A stretch of 64,000 nt of DNA from Aquabacterium sp. GTDB taxonomy: Bacteria > Pseudomonadota > Gammaproteobacteria > Burkholderiales > Burkholderiaceae_C. The stretch is taken from positions 1-64,000 of the forward strand of contig JAHFQM010000003.1 of the NCBI GenBank assembly GCA_023266355.1, in the 5' to 3' direction. Shown here piece after piece: positions 19,104 through 28,854 of this stretch. Both the position numbers and the translations under genes were made by a program. The notes beneath the pieces are model-generated. The model saw only the letters and a program-made list of their open reading frames with translations. It had not been told where the DNA came from and ran no database searches. The stretch's first letter is position 1. The number at the start of each line of letters is the position of its first letter.

Positions 19104-19810
19104 CGCCCAACCGCCCCGCCCAAACCACGGCTGCCACCACGGACGCCACCACCGCCGTCACCAACGCCACCACCACCGCCCGCCCCGGCGCCCACACCCA
19201 GCACGGCGAAGCCCGGCGCACCGTCCTCGTCGCCTTGGCGCTGGGGGCTGCCGCGGCTGGCGCCTGGTTCGGCCTGCGCCGCAGCGGCTCTCCAGCGGAC
19301 AGCGCCGGCACCGCGGCCAGCAGCGCAAGCTCGGATGCCAGCGCCCCGGCCAACGCCGCCTCCGCCCCGCTCATCGCCGGTGACCTCCTGCAAGCCGGCT
19401 TCTGGGCCCAGCAGTTCGACACCCCCACCGACGGCAGCCTGAACCTGGCCAGCCTGAAGGGCAAGCCCGTGCTGCTGAATTTCTGGGCGACGTGGTGCCC
19501 GCCTTGCGTCAAGGAAATGCCCGAGCTCGACCGCTTCCACACCGAGTTCGCGCCCAAGGGCTGGCAGGTGCTGGGCCTGGCCATCGACGGCCCGACCCCC
19601 GTGAAAGAGTTTTTGGCCAAAGTCCATGTAGGATTCGGCATCGGCCTGGCGGGCTTCGGTGGCACCGAACTCGCTCAAGCCCTGGGCAACGCGGCCGGCG
19701 GCCTGCCGTTCTCCCTGCTGATCGACGCGCAAGGCCGTGTGCGCCACCGCAAGATGGGCGCCACCCACTTCGACGAGCTGGCCGGCTGGGCCCGCGAGAT
19801 CACGCCCTGA
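19100..19810 (+). CDS. TlpA/ResA-family thiol-disulfide oxidoreductase
   Basis: At 236 aa it has a membrane anchor at about residues 36-54 (RTVLVALALGAAAAGAWFGL), then an Ala/Ser linker and a thioredoxin domain. The active site is NFWATWCPPCVKEMPEL (CPPC) and a cis-Pro loop GGLPFSLLID lies further on. It should act in the periplasm as a reductant, for example for cytochrome c apoproteins or other substrates. It overlaps the upstream gene by 4 bp. The first 30 residues are low-complexity Thr/Ala. Confidence 0.88.
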   Translation: MTPNRPAQTTAATTDATTAVTNATTTARPGAHTQHGEARRTVLVALALGAAAAGAWFGLRRSGSPADSAGTAASSASSDASAPANAASAPLIAGDLLQAGFWAQQFDTPTDGSLNLASLKGKPVLLNFWATWCPPCVKEMPELDRFHTEFAPKGWQVLGLAIDGPTPVKEFLAKVHVGFGIGLAGFGGTELAQALGNAAGGLPFSLLIDAQGRVRHRKMGATHFDELAGWAREITP

Positions 19811-19941
19811 GCCCGCACAAACATTTCCCCCAAACCCATGGATTTGCGGCCATGTGTGAGTAAAATCCGCCTACGTTCATTTTCTGGGGTCATCTCATTG
19901 GCTGCGTTGTCAGATGCAGCCAGCCAGACGCCCCCTGACGC

Positions 19942-20400
19942 ATGCAGATTCTCGTCCTCCATGGCCCCAACCTCAACCTGCTGGGCATCCGCGAACCGCA
20001 GGTCTATGGCGCCACCACCCTGGAGCAGATCAACACCGATCTGGTCGCCCACGCCGCCCGCCGCGGCGCCGCGCTGAGCACCTTCCAGAGCAACCACGAA
20101 GGCGTGCTGATCGACCGCGTGCAAGCCGCACGCACCGACGGCACCCAGTTCATCGTCATCAACCCGGGCGCCTTCACGCACACCAGCGTGGCCCTGCGCG
20201 ATGCCTTTGCGGGCGTTGCCCTGCCCTTCATCGAAGTGCACCTGTCCAACATCCACCGGCGCGAGCCCTTCCGCCACCACTCCTATTTCTCGGACCTCGC
20301 CGAAGGCGTGATCCTGGGGCTGGGCGCGGCGGGCTACCGCCTGGCCGTGGATGCCGCCCTGGACCGCCTGAACGCACCTCAGAATCCCCCCCGCGGCTGA
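19942..20400 (+). CDS. aroQ: 3-dehydroquinate dehydratase, type II
   Basis: The 152-aa enzyme dehydrates 3-dehydroquinate in the shikimate pathway. It shows the N-terminal [21 protein letters not shown] with the substrate-site Asn, then [29 protein letters not shown], and [16 protein letters not shown] containing the catalytic His region. Type II enzymes are about 145-150 aa, which matches. It precedes accB by 91 bp in the order usual for betaproteobacteria. Confidence 0.97.
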   Translation: MQILVLHGPNLNLLGIREPQVYGATTLEQINTDLVAHAARRGAALSTFQSNHEGVLIDRVQAARTDGTQFIVINPGAFTHTSVALRDAFAGVALPFIEVHLSNIHRREPFRHHSYFSDLAEGVILGLGAAGYRLAVDAALDRLNAPQNPPRG

Positions 20401-20491
20401 GCCCCGACGGACCACCTCCCGGACCGCCTGACCGCATCAACCCTTGCGTCACACGAGCGCCACCCGCTCGACGCATTGCTGGAGAAAACCC

Positions 20492-20941
20492 ATGGACCTG
20501 CGCAAACTCAAGACCCTGATCGACCTCGTTTCCGAGTCGAACGTGTCTGAACTGGAAATCACCGAAGCCGACGGCAAAGTCCGCATCGTCAAGGCCGGCG
20601 CTGCCCCGATCGTCATGCAAACGGTGGCCGCGCCTGCCGTCGCTGCGCCCGCCGCCCCTGCCGCCGCGGCAGCGCCCGCCGAAGCACCGGCCGCCCCGGT
20701 CGAGACCGGCCACATCGTCAAGTCGCCCATGGTGGGCACGTTCTACCGTTCGTCCAGCCCCGGCGCCAAGGCCTTTGCCGAAGTCGGCGATGTGGTCAAG
20801 GCCGGTCAGGCCGTCTGCATCATCGAAGCCATGAAGATCATGAACGAGATCGAGGCAGACACGGACGGCACCATCACCAAGATCCTGGTCGAAAACGGCC
20901 AGCCAGTGGAATACGGCCAGCCTTTGTTCATCGTCGAATAA
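20492..20941 (+). CDS. accB: Biotin carboxyl carrier protein of acetyl-CoA carboxylase
   Basis: The 149-aa carrier has an N-terminal helical part ([21 protein letters not shown]) and an Ala/Pro-rich linker at about residues 45-70. The C-terminal biotinyl domain carries the acceptor lysine in [12 protein letters not shown]. It shuttles carboxybiotin between AccC and the AccAD transferase for malonyl-CoA synthesis. I chose ATG 20492, with GGAGAAA just upstream. accC begins 12 bp after its stop, so the two form an operon. Confidence 0.96.
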   Translation: MDLRKLKTLIDLVSESNVSELEITEADGKVRIVKAGAAPIVMQTVAAPAVAAPAAPAAAAAPAEAPAAPVETGHIVKSPMVGTFYRSSSPGAKAFAEVGDVVKAGQAVCIIEAMKIMNEIEADTDGTITKILVENGQPVEYGQPLFIVE

Positions 20942-20953
20942 AGGGGTCTTGCC

Positions 20954-22303
20954 ATGTTCAAGAAGATCCTGATCGCCAACCGCGGCGAGATCGCGCTGCG
21001 CATCCAGCGCGCCTGCCGCGAGATGGGCATCCAGTCCGTCGTCGTCTACTCCGAAGCCGACCGCGACGCCAAGTACGTCCGCCTGGCCGACGAGGCCGTC
21101 TGCATCGGCCCGGCCCCGTCCGCGCAGAGCTACCTGCACATGCCGGCCATCATCTCGGCGGCCGAAGTGACCGACGCCGAGGCCATCCACCCCGGCTACG
21201 GCTTCCTGTCCGAGAACGCCGACTTCGCCGAGCGTGTCGAGCAGTCCGGCTTCGTCTTCATCGGCCCGACCCCGGAGTCCATCCGCGTCATGGGCGACAA
21301 GGTCTCGGCCAAGCAGGCCATGATCCGCTCCGGCGTGCCCTGCGTGCCCGGCTCGGAAGGCGCCCTGCCCGATGACCCGAAAGAGATCATCAAGATCGCC
21401 CGCACCGTGGGCTACCCGGTCATCATCAAGGCCGCAGGCGGCGGCGGTGGCCGAGGCATGCGCGTGGTGCACACCGAAGCCGCGCTGATCCACGCCGTGC
21501 AGACCACGAAGGCCGAAGCGGGTGCCGCGTTCGGCAATCCCGAGGTCTACATGGAGAAATTCCTGGAGCACCCTCGGCACATCGAGATCCAGATCCTGGC
21601 CGACACGCACAAGAACGCCGTGTGGCTGGGCGAGCGCGACTGCTCCATGCAGCGCCGCCACCAGAAAATCATCGAAGAAGCACCGGCCCCCGGCATCCTG
21701 CGCCGCGCCATCGAGAAGGTGGGCGAGCGCTGCGCCGCGGCCTGCAAGAAAATCGGCTACCGCGGTGCCGGCACCTTCGAGTTCCTCTATGAAAACGGCG
21801 AGTTCTACTTCATCGAGATGAACACGCGCGTGCAGGTGGAGCACCCCGTCACCGAGATGACCAGCGGCATCGACATCGTGCAGATGCAGATCCGCGTGGC
21901 CGCCGGCGAGAAGCTGCCCTTCACGCAACGCCAGATCGAAACGCGTGGCCACTCCATCGAGTGCCGCATCAACGCCGAAGACCCGGTGAAGTTCATCCCC
22001 TCGCCGGGCCGCATCACGACCTGGCACGCCCCCGGCGGCCCGGGCGTGCGCGTGGACTCGCACATCTACACGAACTACTTCGTGCCCCCGAACTACGACT
22101 CCATGATCGGCAAGATCATCGTGCACGGCGACACCCGCGAGCAGGCCCTGGCCCGCATGCGCACCGCCCTGTCGGAGACGGTGGTCGAAGGCATCCACAC
22201 CAACATCCCGCTGCACCGCGAGCTGATGGTGGACGCCAAGTTCATCGAAGGCGGCACCGACATCCACTACCTGGAAAGCTGGATGGCCGCGCGCAAGCGC
22301 TGA
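20954..22303 (+). CDS. accC: Biotin carboxylase subunit of acetyl-CoA carboxylase
   Basis: The 449-aa enzyme carboxylates the AccB biotin using ATP and bicarbonate. It has the start [21 protein letters not shown], a glycine-rich ATP-grasp loop [14 protein letters not shown], the catalytic region [30 protein letters not shown], and [17 protein letters not shown]. Length and motifs are complete. Confidence 0.97.
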   Translation: MFKKILIANRGEIALRIQRACREMGIQSVVVYSEADRDAKYVRLADEAVCIGPAPSAQSYLHMPAIISAAEVTDAEAIHPGYGFLSENADFAERVEQSGFVFIGPTPESIRVMGDKVSAKQAMIRSGVPCVPGSEGALPDDPKEIIKIARTVGYPVIIKAAGGGGGRGMRVVHTEAALIHAVQTTKAEAGAAFGNPEVYMEKFLEHPRHIEIQILADTHKNAVWLGERDCSMQRRHQKIIEEAPAPGILRRAIEKVGERCAAACKKIGYRGAGTFEFLYENGEFYFIEMNTRVQVEHPVTEMTSGIDIVQMQIRVAAGEKLPFTQRQIETRGHSIECRINAEDPVKFIPSPGRITTWHAPGGPGVRVDSHIYTNYFVPPNYDSMIGKIIVHGDTREQALARMRTALSETVVEGIHTNIPLHRELMVDAKFIEGGTDIHYLESWMAARKR

Positions 22304-22339
22304 CCGACGCGTTGACCGGCCTCTCGCCCCCACACAACC

Positions 22340-23278
22340 ATGCTGTTTGAACTCACCCTGCTGGCCAAGGAAGCCGAAGTCGAGAACCTGAGCGACGCGC
22401 TCATGGAGATCGAGGCCCTGTCCGTGTCGGTCGAAGACGCCGACGCCGACACCGAGCACGAAGAGGCCCTGTGGGGTGAGCCCGGCATGCCCGTGGCGCG
22501 CGAAGCCTGGCAGCGCTCCACCGTCAAGAGCCTCTTCCCCACCGAGGCCGAGGCGCTGGAAGCCGCCACGCTGATCCTGGCCCAGGACTGGGCCGGCGAC
22601 ATCCACGTCCAGGGCATCCAGCCCGTGGGCGAGCAGGACTGGGTGCGCCTGACGCAATCCCAGTTCCAGCCGGTGCCCATCACCGACACCTTCTACATCG
22701 TGCCCACCTGGCACGACGTGCCGGCCGCGGCGACCACCGTCATGCGCCTGGACCCGGGCCTGGCCTTTGGCACAGGCACCCACCCGACCACCCGCATGTG
22801 CCTGAAGTGGATCGCGCAGAACGCATCGGCTTACGCCGGCCAGCGCGTGCTGGACTACGGCTGCGGCTCGGGCATCCTGGCCATTGGCGCCGCGCTGTTC
22901 GGCTCGGGCGTGGTGGACGCGGTGGACATCGACCCGGCCGCGGTGGAGTCCACGGTGGCCAACGCCGAGGCCAACCTGCAGCACCTGAAAGCCGCCGATG
23001 GCAAGTTGCCCATCGTGGCGGGCCTGCCCGACCTGGTCGGCGAAGCGCAAGGCGCCTACCCCGTGGTGCTGGCCAACATCCTGGCCACGCCCTTGAAGAT
23101 GCTGGCACCGCTGCTGGCCGGCCACGTGGCCCCTGGTGGCCACCTCGTGCTGGCCGGCATCCTGGCCCGCCAGGAACAAGAGCTGAAAGACGCTTACGCC
23201 GAAGTGGGCCTGACGTTGCAGGTCGCCAACGCAGAAGAGGGCTGGATCCTGATGACAGCCCACAAAACAATGGCATAA
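22340..23278 (+). CDS. prmA: Ribosomal protein L11 methyltransferase
   Basis: The 312-aa protein trimethylates L11. The N-terminal substrate-recognition domain covers about residues 1-100. The SAM-binding domain follows with DPGLAFGTGTHPTTRMCL, then VLDYGCGSGILAIGAALFG, VDIDPAAVEST and VVLANILATPL (the NxxP-like motif of PrmA). It starts 36 bp after accC and probably belongs to the accBC transcript. Confidence 0.95.
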   Translation: MLFELTLLAKEAEVENLSDALMEIEALSVSVEDADADTEHEEALWGEPGMPVAREAWQRSTVKSLFPTEAEALEAATLILAQDWAGDIHVQGIQPVGEQDWVRLTQSQFQPVPITDTFYIVPTWHDVPAAATTVMRLDPGLAFGTGTHPTTRMCLKWIAQNASAYAGQRVLDYGCGSGILAIGAALFGSGVVDAVDIDPAAVESTVANAEANLQHLKAADGKLPIVAGLPDLVGEAQGAYPVVLANILATPLKMLAPLLAGHVAPGGHLVLAGILARQEQELKDAYAEVGLTLQVANAEEGWILMTAHKTMA

Positions 23279-23287
23279 AGGCAGGCT

Positions 23288-24862
23288 ATGAGCCTGGCCA
23301 CCCGATGCACCCATTGCGGCACGATCTTCAAGGTCGTGCAAGACCAATTGAAGGTCTCGGAAGGCTGGGTGCGTTGCGGCCGTTGCCACGAGGTCTTCAA
23401 CGCCCTGCCCGCGCTGTTCGACCTGGACAGCGAATCGCCGCCACCACGGCGCACGGCCCAAGCTCCGGCACAGACACCGGCACCCACACCGGCACCGGCT
23501 GAGCCCACACCGCCCACCGACCACAACGCCTGGGCCGATGCCGACGGGGCCATGGCAGCGGACACCGAAGGCGACAGCGCATCCTGGACGACCACCCGGC
23601 CCACAGAGCTCGCGCCGCCCACCCCCATCAGCGCACACACACCGCTGAGCGCGGCCGACCTGCACCTGGCGGCCACGCCCCTGCCCTCGGCCACCGACTT
23701 CGACCTCGACACCTCCGTCAGCCTGCCGTTGCAGGTGCCATTGCAGGTGCCCTTGAGCGAGCCGCGCCCCTGGGACGGCCCGCCCCCGCAGGACGTGCCC
23801 GACACCGACGAGTCCGACGCGCTGGACTCGCGCTACCTCATGCCCTCGCAGGACGGCCCGCGCCAGGTCAAGCGCCGCCCTCAGGGCCCGGAGTTCGCCG
23901 ACGCGCAGTTCCCCAACGACGCCATGCTCGACGCCGAGGAAGACTGGGCGCTCGACAGCATCCCGGCGGAACTGCCCCCCGAGCCCGCACCGCCGACGCC
24001 TGGAGCACCCGCGGCCCCCACAGCCATCGCAGCCACCCCCACGACGACAGCGCCGCCCCCCCCCTCGCGCAGCCTGCCCGCGGCCGCTCCCCTGCCCTCG
24101 GCCAGCCTGCTCAGGTCCCCCAGCGGACCGGGCCTGACCTCACCTGCACACGCACCCGATGCCGAGGACGACCCCAGCATCCCCACGACCCTGCCCTCGC
24201 GTTTCGGCGAGGACTTCGTGCGCGAACAGGTGCAACCCCCGCCCAGCAAGCGCCAGGGCCGCTCCGGCACGCGCGGGCGCGACCCCGCCACCCAGGCGCC
24301 CGAGTTCGTCAAGCGCGCCCAGCGCCAGGCCTTCTGGCGCCACCCGGCCACGCGCGGTGTGCTGCTCACCCTGCTGCTGGGCCTGACGCTGGGCCTGGGC
24401 CTGCAGCTCGCGCACCAGTTCCGCGACCTCATCGCCGCCTACCACCCCGACGCGCGCCCCTTGCTGCAAGCCTGGTGCGACCAGGTCGGCTGCAAGATCG
24501 CCCCACCGCTGCGCCTGGAAGTGCTCCAAGTGGACAGTGCCACCTTGCTGCGCACGGGCTCCGAAGGGCCTGACCGTTACCGCCTGACCGTGTCGGTGCA
24601 CAACCGCAGCGACATCGGCGTGGCCTGGCCGCACATCGACCTCAGCCTCACCGACGAACGCGGCAGCGTGATCGCCCGACGCGCCTTCCAGGCCACAGAC
24701 GCCCGCGTGGTGCGTGGCGAAGGCGCCAGCCAGACCAGCACGCCCAACCTCGCGCCCACACCCGACGCCGCACCTGCACAGCAAAGCACCACGCTGCAGT
24801 GGTCACTGCGGCTCGACGGGCTGACCCCCGCCGGCTACACGGCCGAACTGTTTTACCCCTGA
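23288..24862 (+). CDS. Zinc-ribbon DUF3426 membrane protein
   Basis: The 524-aa protein opens with an MJ0042-type zinc ribbon: CTHCGTIFKVV and then VRCGRCHEVF, giving four cysteines. A Pro/Ala/Thr-rich disordered region covers about residues 50-345. One membrane helix (GVLLTLLLGLTLGLGLQLAHQ) lies at about residues 357-377. A C-terminal DUF3426 domain contains GCKIAPPLRLEVLQVDS and the LTVSVHNRSDIGVAWPHIDLSLTD type repeat. The function is unknown. Its position directly after prmA (9 bp) is conserved in Burkholderiales. Confidence 0.88.
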   Translation: MSLATRCTHCGTIFKVVQDQLKVSEGWVRCGRCHEVFNALPALFDLDSESPPPRRTAQAPAQTPAPTPAPAEPTPPTDHNAWADADGAMAADTEGDSASWTTTRPTELAPPTPISAHTPLSAADLHLAATPLPSATDFDLDTSVSLPLQVPLQVPLSEPRPWDGPPPQDVPDTDESDALDSRYLMPSQDGPRQVKRRPQGPEFADAQFPNDAMLDAEEDWALDSIPAELPPEPAPPTPGAPAAPTAIAATPTTTAPPPPSRSLPAAAPLPSASLLRSPSGPGLTSPAHAPDAEDDPSIPTTLPSRFGEDFVREQVQPPPSKRQGRSGTRGRDPATQAPEFVKRAQRQAFWRHPATRGVLLTLLLGLTLGLGLQLAHQFRDLIAAYHPDARPLLQAWCDQVGCKIAPPLRLEVLQVDSATLLRTGSEGPDRYRLTVSVHNRSDIGVAWPHIDLSLTDERGSVIARRAFQATDARVVRGEGASQTSTPNLAPTPDAAPAQQSTTLQWSLRLDGLTPAGYTAELFYP

Positions 24863-24899
24863 CCTGCGCTGTGGCGCACCCAACAACAAAGGCACCCCC

Positions 24900-25805
24900 A
24901 TGTCCGTGCTCATCTGTGGCTCCCTGGCCTTCGACACCATCACCGCTTTCCCAGGCCGTTTCGCGCAGCAGATCCTGCCCGAGCAGGTGCACATCCTGAA
25001 CGTGTCCTTCCTGGTGCCCACGCTGCGCAAGGAATTCGGCGGCTGCGCCGGCAACATCGGCTACAGCCTTCAGCAGCTCGGTGGCGAGCCCCTGGTCATG
25101 GCGGCCCTGGGCAAGGACGGTGCGCTCTACCGCAACCACTTCGAGCAGCTGGGCATGAGCCTGAAGCACGTGCTCACGGTGGAAGACGACTACACCGCCC
25201 AGGCCATGATCATCACGGACCAGGACAACAACCAGATCACCGCCTTCCACCCCGGCGCCATGGGCCAGGCCCACCGCCTGAAGATCGAGGCCGACCCCTC
25301 GGTGACGCTGGCCATCGTCTCGCCAGACGGGCGCGACGCGATGATCCAGCACGCCGAGCAGCTGCGCGCCGCCAGCATCCCCTTCGTCTTCGATCCGGGC
25401 CAGGGCCTGCCCATGTTCGACGGCGCCGAACTGCACCGCTTCATCTCGCAAGCCACCTGGGTGTCCGTCAACGACTACGAAGGCAAGCTGCTGGCCGACC
25501 GCACCGGCAGCAGCCTGGCCGACCTGTCGAAGTCCCACCTGCAAGGCCTGATCGAGACCCTGGGCGCCGATGGCTGCAACGTCTACATCCAGGGCGTGAA
25601 AACGCACGTGCCCGGCGTGAAGGCCGAGGCCGTGATCGACCCCACCGGCTGCGGTGACGCCTTCCGCGGCGGCCTGCTGTACGGCCTGTCCAAGGGCTGG
25701 GACCTGCTCAAGTCGGTGGCCCTGGGCAACCGCATCGGTGCCATCAAGATCGCCGTGGCCGGCCCGCAAAACTACACGCTGGACCGCGCCGCCCTCGGCC
25801 TCTGA
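24900..25805 (+). CDS. PfkB-family carbohydrate/adenosine kinase
   Basis: The 301-aa protein starts VLICGSLAFDTI. GGCAGNIGYSLQQLGGEPLVMAALGKDG follows (PfkB signature 1 region), and then DPTGCGDAFRGGLLYGL with the catalytic base Asp (signature 2). It probably phosphorylates a sugar or nucleoside; betaproteobacterial members are often annotated adenosine kinase. It follows the DUF3426 gene by 37 bp. The substrate cannot be decided from sequence. Confidence 0.87.
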   Translation: MSVLICGSLAFDTITAFPGRFAQQILPEQVHILNVSFLVPTLRKEFGGCAGNIGYSLQQLGGEPLVMAALGKDGALYRNHFEQLGMSLKHVLTVEDDYTAQAMIITDQDNNQITAFHPGAMGQAHRLKIEADPSVTLAIVSPDGRDAMIQHAEQLRAASIPFVFDPGQGLPMFDGAELHRFISQATWVSVNDYEGKLLADRTGSSLADLSKSHLQGLIETLGADGCNVYIQGVKTHVPGVKAEAVIDPTGCGDAFRGGLLYGLSKGWDLLKSVALGNRIGAIKIAVAGPQNYTLDRAALGL

Positions 25806-25838
25806 CGCCCTGCCCATCAGCTGACTGCGAGGCCCCCC

Positions 25839-26837
25839 GTGCAACGTTCCCAACTGGCCGCTGTACGGGCCCTCTTGATCACCCTGTCGCTGGGCGCGGT
25901 CTGCGCTTCGGCCACGGCCCAATCTGCCGGGCTGACCCTGGCCACCTGGAACCTGGAGTGGCTGATGACGCCCCAGGCCCGCGCGACGCTGGGCGCCACC
26001 TGCATGGCCCAGCAACCCCGCAGCGACCAACGCGCCCTGCCCTGCACGCCCGGCCGCACACCGCCCCCTGAGCGCACCGCCGCCGACTTCGACGCCCTGG
26101 GCCACAGCGCCCAAGCCCTGCGTCAGCGTGAAGGCGTGGACGTCGTCGCTTTGCAGGAAGTCGATGGCCCCGAGGCCGCCCGGCAGGTGTTCCGCCAGGG
26201 CTGGCGCCTGGACTGCTTCGTGCAACGGCAGCACCCGCAGAAGGTGGGCTTCGCCATCCGCGACGGCATCCCTTACCGCTGCAACGGCGACCTGCAAGCC
26301 CTCGATGTCGATGGCGGCACGCGCAGCGGTGCCGACGTGACGCTGTGGCCGGGCACGCGCCAGGAAGTGCGCCTGCTGGCCGTGCACCTCAAGAGCGGCT
26401 GTTTCACCGGCAAGCTCGACCGCAACTTCCCGCCCTGCGCCCGCTTGCGCCAGCAGGTGCCGGTGGTGGAGGCGTGGGTCGACCAGCGCGTGCGCGAGGG
26501 CGTGGCCTTTGCGCTGCTGGGCGACTTCAACCGCCACCTCGACAAGGACGCCCGCTACCCCGCAGGCCCCGACGAGGCCGCGCCCTTCAACCTGATGCAG
26601 GCCTGGAGCGACAACGACCCGCCCGGCGCCGAACTGCTGCGCGCCACCGAGGGCGAGCGCTACATCGGCTGCGACGCCGACGACCGCCACAAGCAGTACA
26701 TCGACGACATCCTCATCGACCGCAAACTGGCCGCCAGACACAAAAACAGGCGCTTTGCGCGCCTGCCGTTCGAAGCCGGGGACGCGGGCCGGACGCTGTC
26801 CGACCACTGCCCCGTCATCTGGTCATTGAAGCCTTGA
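25839..26837 (+). CDS. Exported endonuclease/exonuclease/phosphatase-fold protein
   Basis: The 332-aa protein has a signal peptide (hydrophobic LLITLSLGAVCASATAQS). The DNase I-like fold then shows LATWNLEWLM, VDVVALQEVDG, RLLAVHLKSGCF, ALLGDFNRHLD and SDHCPVIWSL, which supply the metal-binding Asn, Glu, Asp and catalytic His. It should act in the periplasm or outside on nucleic acids or phosphoesters. The start is supported by the signal peptide. Confidence 0.86.
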   Translation: MQRSQLAAVRALLITLSLGAVCASATAQSAGLTLATWNLEWLMTPQARATLGATCMAQQPRSDQRALPCTPGRTPPPERTAADFDALGHSAQALRQREGVDVVALQEVDGPEAARQVFRQGWRLDCFVQRQHPQKVGFAIRDGIPYRCNGDLQALDVDGGTRSGADVTLWPGTRQEVRLLAVHLKSGCFTGKLDRNFPPCARLRQQVPVVEAWVDQRVREGVAFALLGDFNRHLDKDARYPAGPDEAAPFNLMQAWSDNDPPGAELLRATEGERYIGCDADDRHKQYIDDILIDRKLAARHKNRRFARLPFEAGDAGRTLSDHCPVIWSLKP

Positions 26838-26849
26838 TCCAAGCCCTGA

Positions 26850-27593
26850 TCAGGCCTTGCCCTGCGAAGCCACGGCCGCAGCCGCCTTGGCCGCCGCTTC
26901 GGCGTCACCCAGGTAATAGCTCTTGATCGGCTTGAGATCGGCATCGAGCTCATAGACCAGCGGGATGCCGTTGGGGATGTTCAGGCCCACGATGTCGGCA
27001 TCGCTGATGTTGTCGAGGTACTTGATCAGGGCGCGGATGGAATTGCCGTGCGCCGCGATCACGATGCGCTGGCCCGACTTGATGGCCGGGGCCATGGCCT
27101 CGTTCCAGAACGGCAGCACGCGGGCCACGGTGTCCTTGAGGCACTCGGTCAGCGGGATCTGCTCCGGCGAGAGCTTGGCGTAGCGCACGTCCTGGCGCTG
27201 GCCGCGCGGGTCGTTGGCCTCCAGCGCGGGCGGCGGGGTGTCGTAGCTGCGGCGCCAGACCAGCACCTGCGCGTCGCCGTACTTCTTGGCCGTCTCGCCC
27301 TTGTCCAGGCCCTGCAGGCCGCCGTAGTGACGCTCGTTGAGGCGCCAGTCCTTGACGACGGGCAGCCAGGTGCGGTCCATCTCGTCGAGGCAGTAGTTCA
27401 GGGTGTGGATGGCGCGCTTGAGCACCGAGGTGTAGGCGATGTCGAACTCGTAGCCTTCGGCCTTGAGCAGCTTGCCCGCCGACATGGCTTGCGAGACGCC
27501 GGTGGGGGTCAGCTCGACGTCGGTCCAGCCGGTGAAGCGGTTTTCCAGGTTCCAGGTCGATTCGCCGTGGCGGATCAGCACGAGCTTGTACAT
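26850..27593 (-). CDS. gpmA: 2,3-bisphosphoglycerate-dependent phosphoglycerate mutase
   Basis: The 247-aa glycolytic enzyme interconverts 3- and 2-phosphoglycerate. The phospho-acceptor histidine is in [12 protein letters not shown], followed by [36 protein letters not shown] and [17 protein letters not shown] complete the active site. The length equals E. coli GpmA. It is convergent with the nuclease gene and divergent from the rhodanese gene. Confidence 0.97.
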   Translation of the reverse strand: MYKLVLIRHGESTWNLENRFTGWTDVELTPTGVSQAMSAGKLLKAEGYEFDIAYTSVLKRAIHTLNYCLDEMDRTWLPVVKDWRLNERHYGGLQGLDKGETAKKYGDAQVLVWRRSYDTPPPALEANDPRGQRQDVRYAKLSPEQIPLTECLKDTVARVLPFWNEAMAPAIKSGQRIVIAAHGNSIRALIKYLDNISDADIVGLNIPNGIPLVYELDADLKPIKSYYLGDAEAAAKAAAAVASQGKA

Positions 27594-27614
27594 GGTGAGG
27601 TCTCGGTCGGTGTG

Positions 27615-27638
27615 GATGTCAGCCCGCGATTTTATAAT
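27615..27638 (+). promoter_or_regulatory. Sigma70-like promoter for the rhodanese-grxC genes
   Basis: A perfect TATAAT lies at 27633-27638, 62 bp upstream of the ATG of the rhodanese gene. The -35 region is weak, with no good TTGACA at 16-18 bp. The prediction rests mainly on the -10 box in otherwise GC-rich sequence between divergent genes. Confidence 0.5.
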
Positions 27639-27699
27639 CCCCGCAGCCTCTCAACGATCCCACTGCGGTCCACCCCAGGCCGCCGCGAAAGACACGCGC

Positions 27700-28116
27700 A
27701 TGAATTTCTCCAGCTTCCTTGCCGACAACTGGTACTGGGCCGTGGCCGCTGCCGCCTCGGGTGGCCTGCTGCTGTGGCAACAACTGCAGGAAGCCACCGT
27801 CTCGGGCGGCCTGTCGCCAGCCCTGGCCGTGCAGCTCATCAACAAGGAGCGCGCCCAGGTCATCGACGTGTGCGAACCGGCCGAGTTCGCCACGGGCCAC
27901 GTGGCCGGCGCCAAGAACGTGCCGCTGGGCGAGATCGCCGCGGGCAAGGGCCTGCCTGGCAACAAGAAGCTGCCGCTGGTGGTGGTGTGCGCCGCTGGCC
28001 AACGCTCGGCCAAGGCCGTGGCACAGCTCAAGGACATGGGCTACGAGAACGCCCAGTCGCTGTCGGGCGGCCTGAAGGCCTGGCGCGAAGCCAACCTGCC
28101 GGTGGAAAAAGCCTGA
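27700..28116 (+). CDS. Membrane-anchored rhodanese-domain protein
   Basis: The 138-aa protein has an N-terminal membrane helix (FLADNWYWAVAAAASGGLLLW) and a single rhodanese domain: VIDVCEPAEFATGHVAGAKNVPL and the active-site loop VVVCAAGQRS with the catalytic Cys. It resembles YibN-like proteins found next to grxC and secB in many proteobacteria. It probably transfers sulfane sulfur or has a role near the Sec machinery; the exact role is not established. I chose ATG 27700. Confidence 0.9.
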   Translation: MNFSSFLADNWYWAVAAAASGGLLLWQQLQEATVSGGLSPALAVQLINKERAQVIDVCEPAEFATGHVAGAKNVPLGEIAAGKGLPGNKKLPLVVVCAAGQRSAKAVAQLKDMGYENAQSLSGGLKAWREANLPVEKA

Positions 28117-28233
28117 GCCCTGGCGGCGTCCCCCGTGCAGCCTGCACGGGAGCCCCCACACCCCGGGCGGACATCCCTCCGGCGGGACAATCCGCTCTCG
28201 AACCATCCCTCAGGGCCCCAGCCCCGCACCGAC

Positions 28234-28491
28234 ATGACCGCCGTCAAGATGTACACCACCCAGGTCTGCCCCTACTGCCAGCGGGCCAAGATGCTGCTCA
28301 AGCAGCGCGGGGTTGAGGCCATCGAGGAAATCCGCATCGACCTGGACCCGGTCCAGCGCGACCACATGATGGCCATCACCGGCCGGCGCACCGTGCCGCA
28401 GATCTTCATCGGCGAAACCCACGTGGGTGGCTGCGACGACCTCATCGCCCTCGACCAGCGCGGTGGCCTGGCTTCCCTGCTGCAGGGCTGA
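28234..28491 (+). CDS. grxC: Glutaredoxin 3
   Basis: The 85-aa protein is a classical dithiol glutaredoxin with CPYC in VKMYTTQVCPYCQRAK, the TVPQIFIGETHVGGCDDL glutathione site and the usual length. It reduces disulfides and glutathione mixed disulfides in the cytoplasm. In many betaproteobacteria secB follows directly; here it is 2.2 kb away, beyond a PEP-CTERM gene and a regulator. ATG 28234 was chosen from homology. Confidence 0.96.
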   Translation: MTAVKMYTTQVCPYCQRAKMLLKQRGVEAIEEIRIDLDPVQRDHMMAITGRRTVPQIFIGETHVGGCDDLIALDQRGGLASLLQG

Positions 28492-28682
28492 GCGCCGGCC
28501 CCCAGTCACCCGGCATTGCCCCAGCGCCATGCTGGGTTAACCCCCGCACGCGCCCTCCCCGCCCCGATGTCGCCCCCTTGTTCACGGGGGCGACAAATGG
28601 CGCATGCCGATCGCGCCATCGCCTGACAAATGCGAAGCCTCAATGAGGTTTGTCAATCCGTGAGGATTTGATTCGGTGAATA

Positions 28683-28696
28683 TTGACAACCGTCAA
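28683..28696. promoter_or_regulatory. Crp/Fnr-family binding-site palindrome
   Basis: TTGACAACCGTCAA is a perfect TTGAC-N4-GTCAA palindrome, close to the FNR/DNR consensus TTGAT-N4-ATCAA. It lies 192 bp upstream of the PEP-CTERM start, and the Crp/Fnr regulator gene is just beyond that gene. The regulator has an FNR-like recognition helix (ETVSR). Direct control is therefore plausible but inferred. Confidence 0.5.
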
Positions 28697-28837
28697 TCCA
28701 AAATGGTTTCTCCTTGGCGCGAACGGTCTCCCCGCGTTTGACACCTGGTGCAGGCAACCCTAGTCTTGCACTGCCTGACAGACATTGACCGACGGAATAT
28801 CTGCCAGGCGTCAACACCTGCCAAACGGACCTTTCAT

Positions 28838-28854
28838 TTGGTTTCCAGGTTGTA
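28838..28854 (+). promoter_or_regulatory. Candidate sigma54 promoter of the second PEP-CTERM gene
   Basis: TTGGTTTCCAGGTTGTA has TGG and TTG at the spacing of the -24/-12 consensus, but the critical C of TTGC is T. It ends 33 bp before the ATG. It is weak alone, but the first PEP-CTERM gene also has a GG-N10-GC element upstream. Confidence 0.3.

Noticed and set aside
20228..23665. A 1145-codon minus-strand open frame over accB, accC and prmA
   Set aside because: It is antisense to three conserved housekeeping genes and shows the same Gly/Val/His-rich shadow composition.
28569..28594. Rho-independent terminator after grxC
   Set aside because: The stem is strong, but no T-run follows on either strand. 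I kept it only as a hairpin in the intergenic region.
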